From the NCBI GenBank assembly GCA_002633005.1, contig NMRA01000009.1, forward strand, positions 1,147,661-1,211,660: DNA of 64,000 nt, written 5' to 3'. A model generated the notes under the pieces. That model saw nothing but the letters and a program-made list of their open reading frames with translations. It ran no database searches and had not been told where the DNA came from. The stretch is from Phoronis australis. Taxonomy: Eukaryota > Phoronida > Phoronidae. The translations under genes and the position numbers were made by a program. This document shows positions 11,560 to 24,500 of the stretch, one piece after another. Each line of letters opens with the position of its first letter. Positions within the stretch are counted from its first letter, which is position 1.

Positions 11560-12212
11560 GAGAGATGGTTGGGGCTTGGCGTGCCGGCCGACGTCTGAAA
11601 ATGCTGTAACTAAACGAAAACCTCCGTGGGGCTTCTTGACTAGAAACGAGGGATTAAGATATTCTACTATAATACCAACATCCTCTGGGCGGGCGAATAC
11701 TCCCAGGAGCTCCAGCTCGTTGAATTTTTATTGCAATTCCAGGAGCTTGTCCTTGAAGTATTGGGGGAGGCGACCTTTCCTCCGGCGCCGTTGTACCCGG
11801 GGTATTGCGGGTCAATTACATGAGCAAATTCGCGATGCAGGTCGTGGAACCTGTCCCGATCTGCAGCATGCAGAATATTGTCGGGATTAACGGCAACAAA
11901 GAGATGATGACCCAAGGTAGTTTTGGGGGATGAGGTACATTGGGTGGTTGTCGGGGATCCAGATGGAACCTCCGAAGGAGTGAACACGGCGTGTTCCTGG
12001 CAAAACTGCTCATCGCGTCGCAAAAATCGTGGTTCATCGGTGTTGTTGAACAGGCGATTCTTACCATTAGTCGGAACAAGAATGGCGGGTTGTGGCCATA
12101 GCTGGGAAACACCAGTGGAGCGGAGGCTAATGCTGTCGCAACGAGGTTTGATCAGATTGCAAGATGTTTTTCAGGATCGGTGAAGTCAGATGGGGCCTCC
12201 AACTCAAGACAA

Positions 12213-12905
12213 TCACCAGGCCTGATGCATGTCGCGTGACGGAGCACGTAATACGCGGGACAGTCGTGCTGTGGGTCGTGGGACGGGTTGGCCATAAGTG
12301 TATGTAGATCCGTCGGCCAACGTGATAACCTTACGAGCAGGTCGTACTGAAATGTCGTTGTAAGTCATAAATGGGGTTGCTGCCAAGACGTCTACGTCAA
12401 GAGACACGATAACAAGACCGTGAAAAATGAAGGAATGCTTGTCACGTCTGAAGACAAGTCGAGTTTCCCCAACAACCTGTAGAGTAGATGTACCATCGGC
12501 CTGGAAGGCGGTTTGGGAGTTTTTACGAACTTTCGCGCCCAACAAACGTGCGCACGATGCGCTAATCATGTTTCCTGCTGCACCACAATCAAATGTCAAA
12601 CGCACGGGGGTTTCACCAACAAATGTGTCGAGATAAAGAGACTGGACTATGTGGACGCGAAGCGCGACAGCGGAGTCAGGACAGAACTGCTCGCAAGATA
12701 TTGTGTCTTGAGCGATGTCCTCCTCGGTGGCCTCGTCAACGTCGGTGGACCGGGCCTTGAGAAAGGCGCGCTTGTCGTCAGGCGGGAGGAACGGGCACCG
12801 AGACAAGACGTGCTCTGAGGGAGTGCGGCGGGCGGTGGTGCATAAGACGCACGACGGGGTTCTACGGCGCCGAGGGGGGTTTGTCTTCGAGCTACTTATG
12901 CGCAC
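12213..12905 (-). pseudogene. Gypsy zinc knuckle and aspartic protease
   Basis: The frame starts with an atypical knuckle (CVLC, then H and C within TPSEHVLSRC) and continues to a retropepsin-like domain with LTFDCGAAGNMIS. The catalytic motif is normally D-S/T-G; here Cys takes the middle position. A hydrophobic HGLVIVSLDVDVLAATPF follows, in the position of the second half of such proteases. The frame ends in a TGA at 12213 before the pol linker. Confidence 0.7.
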
Positions 12906-13005
12906 GGAGCGAGTGTAGTAGGCCTATGTATATCCAAGTGGAATCTCTGCACGTTTGTAGTGTTTCACACCTTCAGTTCGCGCCAGCTGCTTAGGTTTCT
13001 CCTCT

Positions 13006-13542
13006 ATGGCAATGACGGATGTCTCCGCTCGAACATCCAGGAATAAATATGCCAATTACGTACTCTTGTGTTTAGCCTACGTTCTCTTCGACCTCGCAGT
13101 TTTGCATTGTGTACCTATACAACTAGAGCATGCGCCATTTCGAGCCAATACTCTGCGGCGGAGCATTAGGCTTAGGCACTGCAATAGATTAAATATTTCA
13201 TCTGCGCCGCTGGAAAAATGTAGCCAAAATTACTTGCTCTCATTTAAAATACATGGCAATATCCTGTGTAATCTCGGGAATTCTGTTTTTAGCGAAGTCC
13301 CCTTGAGGTTGAGCTCGACCTGCCGAGGTATACTCACTGATCTGCGGCACTATCTCGCATGGTTCTCACCGGTTGAGATTGCAGTAGACACTTACGACAG
13401 CACCTGCACTTTCATGAGTGGCGTCTTTTGTTCGGGTATAAGGGGAAATAGGTGGATTCTGGTATTTACCGTTGTCTGTGCATGGCAAAATCCTTTTCCG
13501 GTTATTTTAGAAATTGAGAAATACAATAGGCCTACCAATTAA
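13006..13542 (+). CDS. Unrecognised 178-codon ORF
   Basis: An open frame with ATG at 13006 that is long for random AT-rich DNA. No domain, repeat or signal peptide was recognised, and it lies just outside the truncated 5' side of the gypsy element. It contains several Cys and moderately hydrophobic stretches. It may be a mobile-element fragment or chance. Confidence 0.15.
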   Translation: MAMTDVSARTSRNKYANYVLLCLAYVLFDLAVLHCVPIQLEHAPFRANTLRRSIRLRHCNRLNISSAPLEKCSQNYLLSFKIHGNILCNLGNSVFSEVPLRLSSTCRGILTDLRHYLAWFSPVEIAVDTYDSTCTFMSGVFCSGIRGNRWILVFTVVCAWQNPFPVILEIEKYNRPTN

Positions 13543-14353
13543 ATCTGCCATTGATAATTGTCATTTAACGACGAAAATAGGATAACTATAACAGAAGGAA
13601 AGTGAAATAACACACAGATGCCTGAGAATTCATCATGAACACCACCGCTGCTCAGAGTGATCCAGTATTCCAAATAATGCAATGAAGTTGAATTAGGGGC
13701 GTAACAAACCGCCAGAAGTCATTATAGCAGAGTAAATTTGCTACCAACATACACAGGTGTCCCAAACACGTGCACATTACACTGAAATAACTGTCTTCTA
13801 ACAAGATTACTTGTTTAAATTCATAGAGATGATTAAAAATGAAAGGAATGGTTGTTGCAGCATCTTTACGCGTTTAGGGATATGTAGAATTCCATACTAT
13901 TAGTTTTTTCTCCGAAAATGAGGCGTTTGTTTCTCATCCGTGCAGGACACACGATGGCTCACGCATCTGCCTTCATTGAAAGGTGCAACCATACAATTCT
14001 CCGATGATCTGGAACTGAATTTGATCAGTCGTTGTATCGAATTACGAGTACATTCTAAAGGACACCGTATGTCAGTATCGATAAGACTGCTGCCGATCTA
14101 TCCATGAAATCGTGCCAACACGTGCAACGAATATTGTCTTTAGTTTAAGCTGTTTTGCTAAAACCGTTATGTATATGATTACACTGGACTGTTAACGAGG
14201 CATGGAACGCGAAAGCTCGTCAAAAATATTTTAAAACAATTCCTGACGAAAGTACCATCTCGCAACCTCTAGTACAGAGTAATTCACTTTCCCCTGTGAG
14301 GAAATTTCCAGAAAAAAATCACGAAATTCACGATTTTTAAAATAAACGCGAAA

Positions 14354-14382
14354 AAAAACTCTGTGGTTACCACAGAGTTTTT
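14354..14382. repeat. 13 bp perfect hairpin with 3-base loop
   Basis: AAAAACTCTGTGG, a TTA loop, then CCACAGAGTTTTT. It looks like a bacterial-type terminator, but in this animal context it is more likely a fragment of a MITE or a chance fold. Confidence 0.7.
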
Positions 14383-16716
14383 GCTTGAAGCCGCTTCAGG
14401 TCAAGGGTCACATTTTCCATACAAGCGAAATGTACTACGTCTATGTTTTACCATACCAAATAAAAAGACGTGGTTTGCCTTGTGGGAGAAAAATCGACTA
14501 AGTGGCGAGCAGCTGATAAATATTTTTTTGAAATTTGAAACTAAAAGAAAATGCTTTGGTGTCAATAGAAATTTAAAATCTTTACAAACAAACACTAAAA
14601 TACCTGGTGAGCAGGTTGAACATTGTTTCAGTGGCAGAGAACCACTTTCAATGCTGTAATTTAGTCTGTTTATTGCGTCCCAGGCCTCTTTAAAACCACG
14701 AAGTTTCCAAAATCACTATCTGATTTAGAATCAGAGAGGAGAGGAGTTCAGACCATCAGATGTGACCTTTGTGTAAGCAGAACGTCCTTCAATAAAAAAT
14801 TCAGAACTTTAGTGAAAGCTCGGGCAGTTGATGTCACATGACAAGGGCGCCCGATAAGACAGAAAATATGCAACCAGTGCTGCTTTTACGGGAAAAGGTA
14901 GTTTTTCATTTAAAATTGAAAAGATGAATAAATTTGCACTGGAATAGTGTGCAGGTCAAAATTTCTCAAGCTTTCATAACAAAGGTAAAGTGCCTGACTT
15001 CAAAGTGCGTGTAGGCAATACATGCAGCATTGAAGTGTTTAAGAACTAGGAGCTCCTGGAAGAGAGTGAATCTGGCACTGAGACAGTCACAGAGACTGCA
15101 TGGTTCCAGCACCATCTGCGCCTCCGCATACACGGTCGGCACGGGGCAGGAGCTGCGTACCTCTGCACATGAAAGCTTCGCGTCAATTCAGAACCACCGC
15201 CCTAAAACTCGAAGTCACAAGACAAAAATCCGTACCCTGACTAGGAGCAGCCTAAAGGCACAATCTGATAACGAGGCCACAAATTTTCAGTGTAAGAAAG
15301 GGACCGAGGCCATTTTTGACGTAAAGTAGGCCTAGTCATTTGTTGACAAAACGTGAATCATCAGTTGGAACAAATGAAGACATATATTCGCTTTATAGAA
15401 GCAACTAAAAACAAATGTGGAGTATGTTCGTTCATACTCCTTTTTTAACTCCCCCAAAAACTTTTCTACAGTACCCCCAAAACTTTTTGAAATTCCAGAC
15501 ACGTTAGCACTGCCTATTGAACCTCGGCCGGGGTCTCTGCCACTGTGGCCCGGTGCCTATATTCCTCCGTCTTATGTTACCGAACTGATGTTCACTTGGT
15601 CTATTCCCCCACTCCCGGTCTTACACATTTTTTCTATACATCGGGAGCCAACTTATTGCTAATTAAAGTTGAAAATTAACGGCTGAAACTAAAAACTATC
15701 GGATTTTTCGTAAGCATCAACCAAATATAATCTTAGCGCTCCGCTTGTAAGACGCAAGCGCAAACATGCGTCATGTATAATGTGTTTTTCTCTGAAAGTT
15801 AAGTATTTTTAGTTACTGTTTCGGCGCACATATCTAGACTCATGCGCTTAAGGCCACCAAAATATTGCCCTTTAAACATTAAATTAACAAGTGGGAGCAT
15901 CGTGCGGGCAACATAGCGGCGGGGGAACATAGATGAAACATCAGTTGGAAACATACGGACGGGGAAATAAAGGAACTGAAAACAGCGACCGATCCCGAAC
16001 CTCGGTGTATATTATATTTGGAGACTCCTTCAAATGATACCAAACCCGGTTTTGACCTGTTAACAGATGTTAATTACTACTCTTCCATCCAATTTTACGA
16101 AACAAAACAATGCTCTGTAATCCTCGACAACGCTCAAAAGTTTGGAGGAAAATTTAAAAACTCCTTCCAAAGTCTGCTCAAAGTGCAAGCGTCACCTACG
16201 CTTTTAGCGAATTATATGGTAACAGTGGGGAAAGACCACTCAGCACGAGCTATAATATCCAATATGTGGCATAGGGAGTATTTGGTTTTTAGTAGATTCT
16301 TACTTTCGTCTTTCAAGACAAACGCCAATCATGCATTAGCACTAGGTGACACAAGAATTGGTTGAAATCATCAAAACGGGTTTAGTATCTTTTTAACTAA
16401 TGATGTGATCAGCAATTATCAAACCAAAGTCGATCTTGGGCCACGACATTTAAAATTATTATAAAAAAGAAATATCCTAATTTCAGTTAATATATACGGA
16501 TACCCAAAGGTGTTAAATTTTCTTGCTGAAAAACATTGTAAAGATCATTTACTCAGTGAAATTTTAGGTTCAAATCTTTGCAAATTAGGGGCCAATTGTT
16601 TTCCAAATAAGATCTGCTTAATCAAACCTGGCCAACTCTAACAATAGATGGGCTCTGGGCATATGAGGTATCAGTGCTATTCGTTTCGGGTCTCCAGGGT
16701 AAAACGTGTACACTGT

Positions 16717-16772
16717 TACACATATCTATAGGCATGGTGCATTGAATGCAGAGATGCCTATAGACATGTGTA
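16717..16772. repeat. 19 bp inverted repeat, one mismatch
   Basis: TACACATATCTATAGGCAT pairs with ATGCCTATAGACATGTGTA across an 18-base loop, with a single mismatch. The stem is compact enough to be a small-RNA-precursor-like fold, but no neighbouring gene or conserved arm identifies it. Confidence 0.65.
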
Positions 16773-17114
16773 CAAAGGCCTAACTGAAGAATTGTTACTA
16801 ATGTTTCATCTCACTCTTTAATCTCCTATTTCAGCTCTTGGGCACCCACTTCCTACTAGTGATCAATAAAAATTCATCGCACAAATTAAAAGGATTAACA
16901 ACGTCAGTCCTTATGTGTTACTTAGTACTGTGCAAAGTACAACACATCTAGAATTGATCTCCTTCAGTAAATGTCCAAAGCAGAGAACATGCCCTCAACA
17001 ACACAAGTTGTTATCCAACTCCTCCACTGTTTGTACATAGCGCATCACATGTCCTTTACAGCCAGCGCACCTTGAATCACGCTCAGTGGATACAATATTC
17101 GTCATTTTCGGTAC

Positions 17115-17725
17115 CACAGAATTTTAAGGAACTGGAACTGTTGCCGAAAACCATGCAGGCGTATGCACTGAAGGCCAATTTTTTCCTCCACTGTGACCAT
17201 TCACCACTAATTTCACTGCACGCAGTATTCAAATGATCAATCGGCAATTTTTAAAAAATTTTACACACACTAAACCTCCTCGTCACTTGTTTAAAACTTA
17301 GGAAACACACTTTTTTAACCACTCATATCAATCTTATCTTGAAAGCCAGAAACACTGAAGATTATCACAGCATCTTGTTTTCACTGCACTACAACTCATA
17401 GTGAAGTTTTGCCTAGGCAAAGCCAAATGCTGCACCTTATTGTCAAACACATGCGCTATGAAACTTTTGTGATATGTAAGCCCTACTTATTGTAAATATA
17501 GATCAAGTACCGCGAGACTGTCATCGTAGTGGCCTTGAGAACTAATTCTTAGTTCGAAGGGTGCAAACTTGATGATTAAGACGTACTTTGAATACACTGA
17601 GCGGGAGATGCGATGAAGAAGATTGAAAAGACATCAGTGTTTGTCCACATAGCCTCCGACTTTGACAGAATAGCCAAAGTAGTTCAGTTTATTCGAAAAT
17701 AAGGAAAACCTGCCAAATACACCAT
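17115..17725 (+). repeat. Dispersed repeat, longer copy of 53105-53375
   Basis: Two blocks, about 17115-17245 (with CCTCCACTGTGACCATTCAC) and about 17640-17725 (with GACAGAATAGCC and TTTATTC), match successive blocks of 53105-53375. The roughly 390 bases between them are absent at 53 kb, so one copy carries a deletion or the other an insertion. Confidence 0.65.
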
Positions 17726-17754
17726 AACGTCAAACGAAAATAGACGTGTTCATA

Positions 17755-18190
17755 TTGAAGGAGCATGCCTTGAATTGGTGTCCAACTCCTCCACTAAACA
17801 TAACATGTCCTCCACCACACAGCTTAATTAAACCTCTTCACTATTTGTTCATAGAAAATAACATGTCCTCTACCATACATCTTGAATTGTTATCCAACCC
17901 ATTCAGTATTTGTTCAGAGCAGATAACATGTCCTCTACAACATATCCTGAATATTGTTATCCAAGCCATTTCCTATTTTTTCATAGCAGACCGCATAATC
18001 TCCATGACACATCTTGAATTGTTATTCAACCCCTTCAGTATTTGTTCAAACCAGATAACATGTCCCCTACCATGCATCTGGAAATGTTATCCATCTCACT
18101 CACTATCTGTTCATAGCAGATAACATGTCCTCGACGACACCTCTTGAATTCTCATCCATCTCGTTCACTATTTCTTCATAGCATGCTTGT
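17755..18190 (+). repeat. Tandem repeat, about 65 bp unit, six copies
   Basis: Six diverged units of about 65 bases, each with ATAACATGTCCTC, then TCTTGAATTGTTATCCA, then CTATTTGTTCATAGCAG. Related diverged units also occur at about 16970-17060. The frame at 17746-18123 is a by-product of the repeat. Confidence 0.75.
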
Positions 18191-19544
18191 CCCAATCTTC
18201 TTTGCTTAGGACACTTTGAATGCACCAATTCACCAAATATGTAAACGCCCATTGCCTACAATTGAAAGATTTGTTTTAAAGATATTTGACACATAGCAAC
18301 ATTAGTAAAACATTTAGTGAAAGTTTTCAGCAGCACACGCAAGCTTTCAATAAAATGAAATGTCATCATCATAATCATCAAGTGAAAATGAATAACCAAA
18401 GATTAAAAGTAATACCTACGACTTCACTATTCAACAAGTTTAATGACCTGCAAATGTACGTAATTGTATAAATTATGAAATACGTCAGATGTACCAAAAA
18501 ATGTTCCATGACTCAAATACAAAAATTTGTGCAAGCGCAGCTCGTTGTACTAACAAAAAATATGAATTCCATAAAACTTGAGCTTTAATTTCCCAAATGC
18601 TGACAGCCAGCTGAAAGTGAAATCCTCAATGTAGCATTCAACCTAGGACCAATAACATTCAACGCATGGATTCAGTAACAAAAGATCACTCAAACCTTCA
18701 TGAATCAAACTGCGATTTCATTGATTTCCATAGTGCTTTGAACAACAGCTTAGCCTTACAGCTGCATGAATTAGACAATAACAGCCATCACGGCAAAATC
18801 CAATAAATTAGAAAAACGAAATTCGCAAATTCAAAATTGTAAACAAGTGCAACACAAAGAGCCTGCTGGTTCCCTGTGTGTCTGCTTGGTGGTAGTGAAC
18901 ACCCAGGTATCATTTTTTACACCGGCGTTTCTGATTGGCTGGTTGAATTCCCAACAGGTAGCGCTTTACCTAAACAAATTGGCATGACTGATGTAGGAAG
19001 AGTAAATTTGGATAATTTGTGGTCTGTTATACAGACAAATCGGTGCTTAATTCATGTTCAAGAAATTTGAATCAGAAAATAGTCGTTGTGCCTTTTCAGA
19101 GTGCATCTTTCTACTGTCACTGACTTTTTTGTTTACATTGCTGTCCTGTATTCACACAGTATGAACAACACACCGGTTAAATTGGCCAGATGTGTGTGCA
19201 TCTGGTCATGTATATGCTTCAAGCACGCACCTAATAAACTGCATTACTACAGAAACAAAGTATTTGCCATCACACCATTGACAAGGCTAAAAACCGTTCA
19301 TAGTCCGCCATTTTCTTTCTTTGTTATAAAACTAACCAATGACTGCCAAGGTGATAACTGTGGGTTCGGACACGCAAGGAACCAGCAAACACGAAGTGTT
19401 GACATAATATGTGTATCCACAATGCACCACAAACGGTATGTTTTCAAGGGGTGCTTATCAGTTTTGTGTAAGGTACAAGGAGACAACAATTTCACTAAAA
19501 GGGGTAGCTGCAATAATGAGAACGGAAAAAAAAACTTTGGTACA
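18191..19544. other. No recognised gene
   Basis: This should contain the 3' part of AOPEP if the gene extends this far, but no exon matching its C-terminal end was recognised. The segment at about 19285-19345 is an inverted copy of 1729-1790. Confidence 0.35.
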
Positions 19545-19980
19545 TCCTTTTTTATAACATCCTCACCCCAAGCCTCAAGATGGCGCTGATAGGTTTAGCC
19601 ATTTGAGTCTTGGTTATGGGAAATTTTTGCGCAATGACTGGCCGCTGCCTTGACATCATTAAAATAAAGGCAGATCTTAATTATTTTTACATGTGTTGTT
19701 GCTGCCATTCATGAAGCAGATGGCAATGTTTAGGTTATTGTATTATTATATATATACATATACATATACATATATATATATATATATATATTATATTATA
19801 TTATACTATACTGCAAAAAATTTCAAAGTTGATATAACTTTTCATTATGAGTGATATTTCGGTGATTTCATTAAAAATGTGTCAGAATTCTGACAACTTC
19901 ACTTCCCACAACCAAGCTTCAAATGGCTAAACCGATCACCTCCATCTTGAGGCTTGGGGATGACGATGATTTTATAACTA
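19545..19980. mobile_element. Inverted-repeat element with TA-rich centre
   Basis: The arms at about 19560-19619 and 19903-19962 are inverted copies, sharing CCCCAAGCCTCAAGATGG and GGCTAAACC with several substitutions, and weaker matching continues outward to TTATAA. The interior contains a (TA)n tract at about 19742-19798. Consistent with a MITE whose middle has gained a microsatellite. Confidence 0.6.
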
Positions 19981-20219
19981 ACATTAAGTAAAAAAGTTTT
20001 AAAAATATTACTTTCCAACATTTGAAACAAAGAAACAAATCATGACACAAAGGTGCACTGCACTAGACATACAAAATTAGCAGGTCCAGTTCACTTGGCT
20101 TCATGAAGAACAACCATGTATTACACATTATACATCAATGTATTATATCCCAGTATAATTAAAAGTGTTTCTCTCTCCCCTCAGTGTCAACATTCAATAC
20201 AATTAGTTAATCAGTTCTC

Positions 20220-20995
20220 TAGATATCATTTGGATACCATTTTCCCCTAAAGTACTAACAAGGCCACTTGTCGAGACCAAAATGACCACTAGGGGGTGCT
20301 GCAGGGATAAAATGCTAGCATGTTGTTGTACCTTAATTGTGTCACATTGCATCAGTTTTTACATATCATTCGGAAACAATCTTCTTTCTAAAAATATTGA
20401 CCATGGAGCATGGTAAATTGATCCCCTACACCCTTGAGCCAAATTTCATCAAAAGACATAGAGAAGACAACCAGACAATTAAATGACCAGTAGTGGGGAT
20501 TTTCGTGGCCAAATCCAAAATTAACTGCCAAAATGGCCACTTGCCTGGTACTGTAGTACTTAATTAGAAAATCAAGTGGTGCCATACCTCTGTGTTAAGT
20601 TTCATTGAAATCTGTCCATCAGTTTCCAGAATATCATCCAGAAATGCCCTTCCCCACAGATGGCTAAAAAACCCTTGTTGAGAACAAAATGGCCACTGGA
20701 GGGTGCTGAAGTAGTTGAATTCGCCCAAAAATTGACTGTTGTTGGTGCATTGTTGCAACAAACAAGTTAAATTGAAATCTGTCCGTCAGTTTTCATGACA
20801 TAATCCGGAAGTGCTCTTCCCCAATAACACTGAAATGCCTGCCCCTGGACCCTGGGATCACAGGCATACTGAAAAGTAGCATGCACTGCCACAATGATGA
20901 CCAGCGCCCCCTTGCAAACTTCATCAAAATTCATCCATGGCTTTTTAAAATATAATGAGGATACCTGAACAGGATAACAACAATAAGCTGTCACA
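20220..20995 (+). repeat. Degenerate modular repeat (three modules)
   Basis: Modules of roughly 170-250 bases recur, each with AAAATGGCCACTRGGGGGTG-like text, then a CACCCAAAAAT-like segment, then TCATTGAAATCTGTCCATCAG and a CATCCGGAAATGC-like segment. The same module family forms 61370-62460. No coding capacity. Confidence 0.7.
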
Positions 20996-21555
20996 TAATA
21001 TTATATAATATATAATATATATAGACGCATAAAATGCATCAAATTTTATTCATTCCCAAGTTTCAAAAGCAAACATTCAAAACTGTTAAAGGTACCATTA
21101 AATCTTTTAACGTTTTTGATATACCCGATATTTTATTCAGATTTTGCTGTCCATTTTGTGGAATGTCTGGTAATGTTACCTTTGTGGATTATCTTTGGTG
21201 AGTCATCTTTATTCTTTTGATTGAGAGCGAGAGATACTTAGCAGACTTATCTACCTATTAGTATATATTAATAAGAGTAAACAAAGCAATCGCAATGATG
21301 TATTATCACTTAGTCAGAAAGATTTGGTAACATCAAAAGAAGATATACTATGAAAAGATGGTGCTAATTTCAATTAAATTGCATTTAGTGAATGGAAATA
21401 AAATTCACATAAAACACAAAAACTGTCAATATTTCAAGTAAGAGAGAAGAGTTGAGCCATTAAGAGTAATACAAAGACCAATTTTAAGCAATCTTGACTA
21501 AATGTTCATCAGTAGATTTATCAAGACTTGAAACTAAACAGAAAAATTTATGTAC

Positions 21556-24500
21556 CTGGTGATTGACGATGAATTTGTGTACATCCGAGTATGTTTTAAC
21601 ATACTTATGCCTGACAACCAGCTCACACCATCTGTGCATAACCTGATTGAATGAGACATAAAATTAGATCAACATCGAATATTTTTATGTGTATTCTCCC
21701 ATCAAAGGGCACTTTTCTCATTCACTAAAATATTCAAATTTTAGGCATGAAAATGAGATCGCATAAGATGAAAAAAAAACCAGCATGGATGCTGATTTTT
21801 ACCTGCAAACTTCAACAAGCTCAAGCCTATCAAAAAATGGTGCTGATCGATAATCATTTTGAGAGATCACCCAAGGCACTAGCCCTTCAAAGTGTCCGGG
21901 CATAGTAATACGACAGACTGTAAGACTGTTAAATCTGAGAATCAAACATGAGCTGTAGGAGTGACATATGAGACTTTTTCAGCTGAAGGTACACCAATAT
22001 ACCGACTTCTAATTGGTACTTCTCATAAAACGTTAGCCAAGATCAAAGACAAAACACCAGATTGCAGAATTCAAGCACACTCTGACTGCATACTAAACAG
22101 GGTGGGAGTCTATAGACTAATTGTTACCTCTCATAACACAATAGCTAATAAGACAAAACAGCAGATTGTATAATCAATACAACTTCTGAATTCATAATGA
22201 GCAGGGTAGCGTTCTATAAACCAAATTTCTTATGAGAAAAGCCAGATAGTGAAAAAACCATGTCAGTAAAAAGGCAATTGTTTTACATGACGTGCTCAAG
22301 ATCTTACTAGGAGAAACCTAACAAAATCGCGACCACTGAAGTGATTTTTTGATGAGGTTGGAATGTTGAATTAAAGGAGTAAATTCATAAATTATGAGAC
22401 ACAATTCAGTGTTTCCACTCCATAAGTGGTAACTTTTGACACAAGTGCATGTTAATGTATTTATCTCTATGGAACACAGCCCACTGGCCATTTTCATAGA
22501 AAGTGACTTGGGACTAAACCAGGAATTTGATCTCATGCTACCACTTCACAATAAAAAAAGTTTAGTCACGCAATAATCAGCGCATCATTACCTGGAAATA
22601 TCTTGCACAGATTTTTCAGTAAGTAACTTTTATGAGTGCATTCTTTTCCAAGGTGACTTTTAATCATTTTACACAAATAGTTATGTGGAGCAGAAGATCA
22701 AATTTTTGTCTCAAGTCTTAAGTCACTTTCATGAAAGAGACCCCTGGGCTTAAGATTGGAATCACTTACATCAGGATTTGTGGTCACGTGTCCATAACAT
22801 CCACTCAGGGTCCTGAGTACATGAGCGGAGATGTTTGATTCATCCAACAGTAACTCTAGCAATAACACTGTTTGGTCAGCAGTTAACTGAAACAATAAGA
22901 GTAAGGGAAATAAATATACCTAACTTAAACCAAGAGAAATTTAACAACAACACAGGAGGCAAGTCTGATGGTGACTTCTGGATCCAAGACCAGCAAATCT
23001 TACTCGAAACTCACTGACTAGTCACACGTCATGAACTTTAAAAGTTTACCTTAATCGTGCTATGCAACTGGACACGCAATTTTCGAGTCGAGTCAACTCA
23101 CAAGTAAACTTTGGTGAAATCTGGAGACATCAGGCAGACAAATTTTTATCATCAGAATGTTGATTTCAGTGTTATTTTAAACCAAAAAACAATCAAATTA
23201 CAATTTCCTTTGAAGCCATGAATAAAATTACCTTAGTTATGAAAGGCCAAGATTTTAGTTTGGTCCTCTTTCTCTTCTTTTTGAAGGACTGCCAAAATTT
23301 CAAGTGGGTGCATACCTCAGCATAAAGCTTATTAGACTCATCCAGTTGAAAGTCATCAAGATCCTGTAACAATTAATTACGGCATTATTGAGAAAAAGAT
23401 CAAAGCAAGGCTTACACATGAAACAGGAGACTTAGTATTAATTACTCCATACCCAACAATTCACAGCCGGTTGATTTCATAAACAAGTTCGCATTCATAA
23501 AATATTTGCAAGGTCAATCTGCATTAAACTAGATATACTGGATAAGGCACACTGACAACAAGATTTTGTACACGTCACATTGTCATTGATGCTGCTGACA
23601 TCAGCAACTATAGAGTACATCCTTTAGAAAGTTTTTTGCGACTTTTGCTGGACCGAATTTGGCTAATAAGGTGAATAAAATTCAATTTAAACCAAATTAT
23701 TTGTATTGCACGACAGCATTGTGATAAGCGGATTTTTTAAAGTTGACTTTTAGTAGCAAACAATTTACATCACACCTATCTTTTGATTGAAATTTAAACT
23801 TTCTGAAATTGTAGAAAGTTTTCATCTGTGAAATAAAGATTTGTATGTTTAAAATCTGTTAATCGTTATGCCAATGATCAAAACTCTAAAAACACCAATA
23901 CATTGTATAACAACATTATATACATTCTTTGAAATTTTGGACAAGCTCATGTTCGATTCCGAGAAGTTGAATTGAAGTAGAATTGTCCAAAAGGACACCG
24001 TCATCCTAATGGAAAACTGTGGCATATCATGAAAATCCATTGAAGAACTCACAAGGTATTGAGGCAAGTGAAAGAATCACATTCCACTAGGAGGCAGAGC
24101 GGTATTTGGATCTGTTCATTTGTTGTCAAGTTAATGGGAATACACTTGCAACATTTCACAAAGATCCTGTACACTCGGCTTATGAGATACAGTCACAGAT
24201 GCAAAAGACACAAGGGAGCACCACAATAGCTGCAATCATCATCAGTCGTCTTCTGCTTAATGGGAATACATCTGCACATTTTAATAGTAATGCTTTCAGC
24301 AGTTTGATAGGTGGAAAGACGGGTGGACTCAGACATTACAAAAATGGCCACGATTTGGGCAGGTGTAAAACATCAAATCCACAAGAAAATGGAGTGTAAA
24401 TGTCACCTCTTAAATAGAAAACTGTTTAACAAATTTCATGAAAATACATCAAGGAACTCCAAAGATACAGAGGCAACATAAAAAAATAAAGTTGCTGTTA

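Larger units (their letters stand above)
8815..12905 (-). mobile_element. Decayed Ty3/gypsy retrotransposon pol region
   Basis: On the minus strand the domain order is zinc knuckle and protease, reverse transcriptase, RNase H, integrase, integrase tail: the order of Ty3/gypsy elements, not of Ty1/copia. The frame changes between 12213 and 12112, again near 11780, several times between 10468 and 10025, and near 9385; an in-frame TAA also interrupts the stretch just before the reverse transcriptase frame. No gag was seen upstream of 12905, and no matching long terminal repeats were recognised in the flanks. It is a truncated, inactive copy with higher GC than its surroundings. Confidence 0.85.
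13543..17110. other. No recognised gene; two hairpins
   Basis: No gene was supported. Open frames at 15030-15329, 15417-15662 and 16018-16365 show no recognisable domain. Two compact inverted repeats, at 14354-14382 and 16717-16772, are listed separately. Confidence 0.4.

Noticed and set aside
14354-14382. Rho-independent-type terminator hairpin
   Set aside because: All genes here are eukaryotic and spliced, so the palindrome was listed only as an inverted repeat.
23290-23316. 27-base intron in AOPEP exon 10 (GAG|GTATGC to GGCAG|)
   Set aside because: Too short to splice in animals; reading through keeps frame and gives residues aligned with the family.
23849-24067. 72-codon minus frame as an extra AOPEP exon
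   Set aside because: Overlaps the dispersed repeat starting near 23990 and lies between exons whose phases already join.
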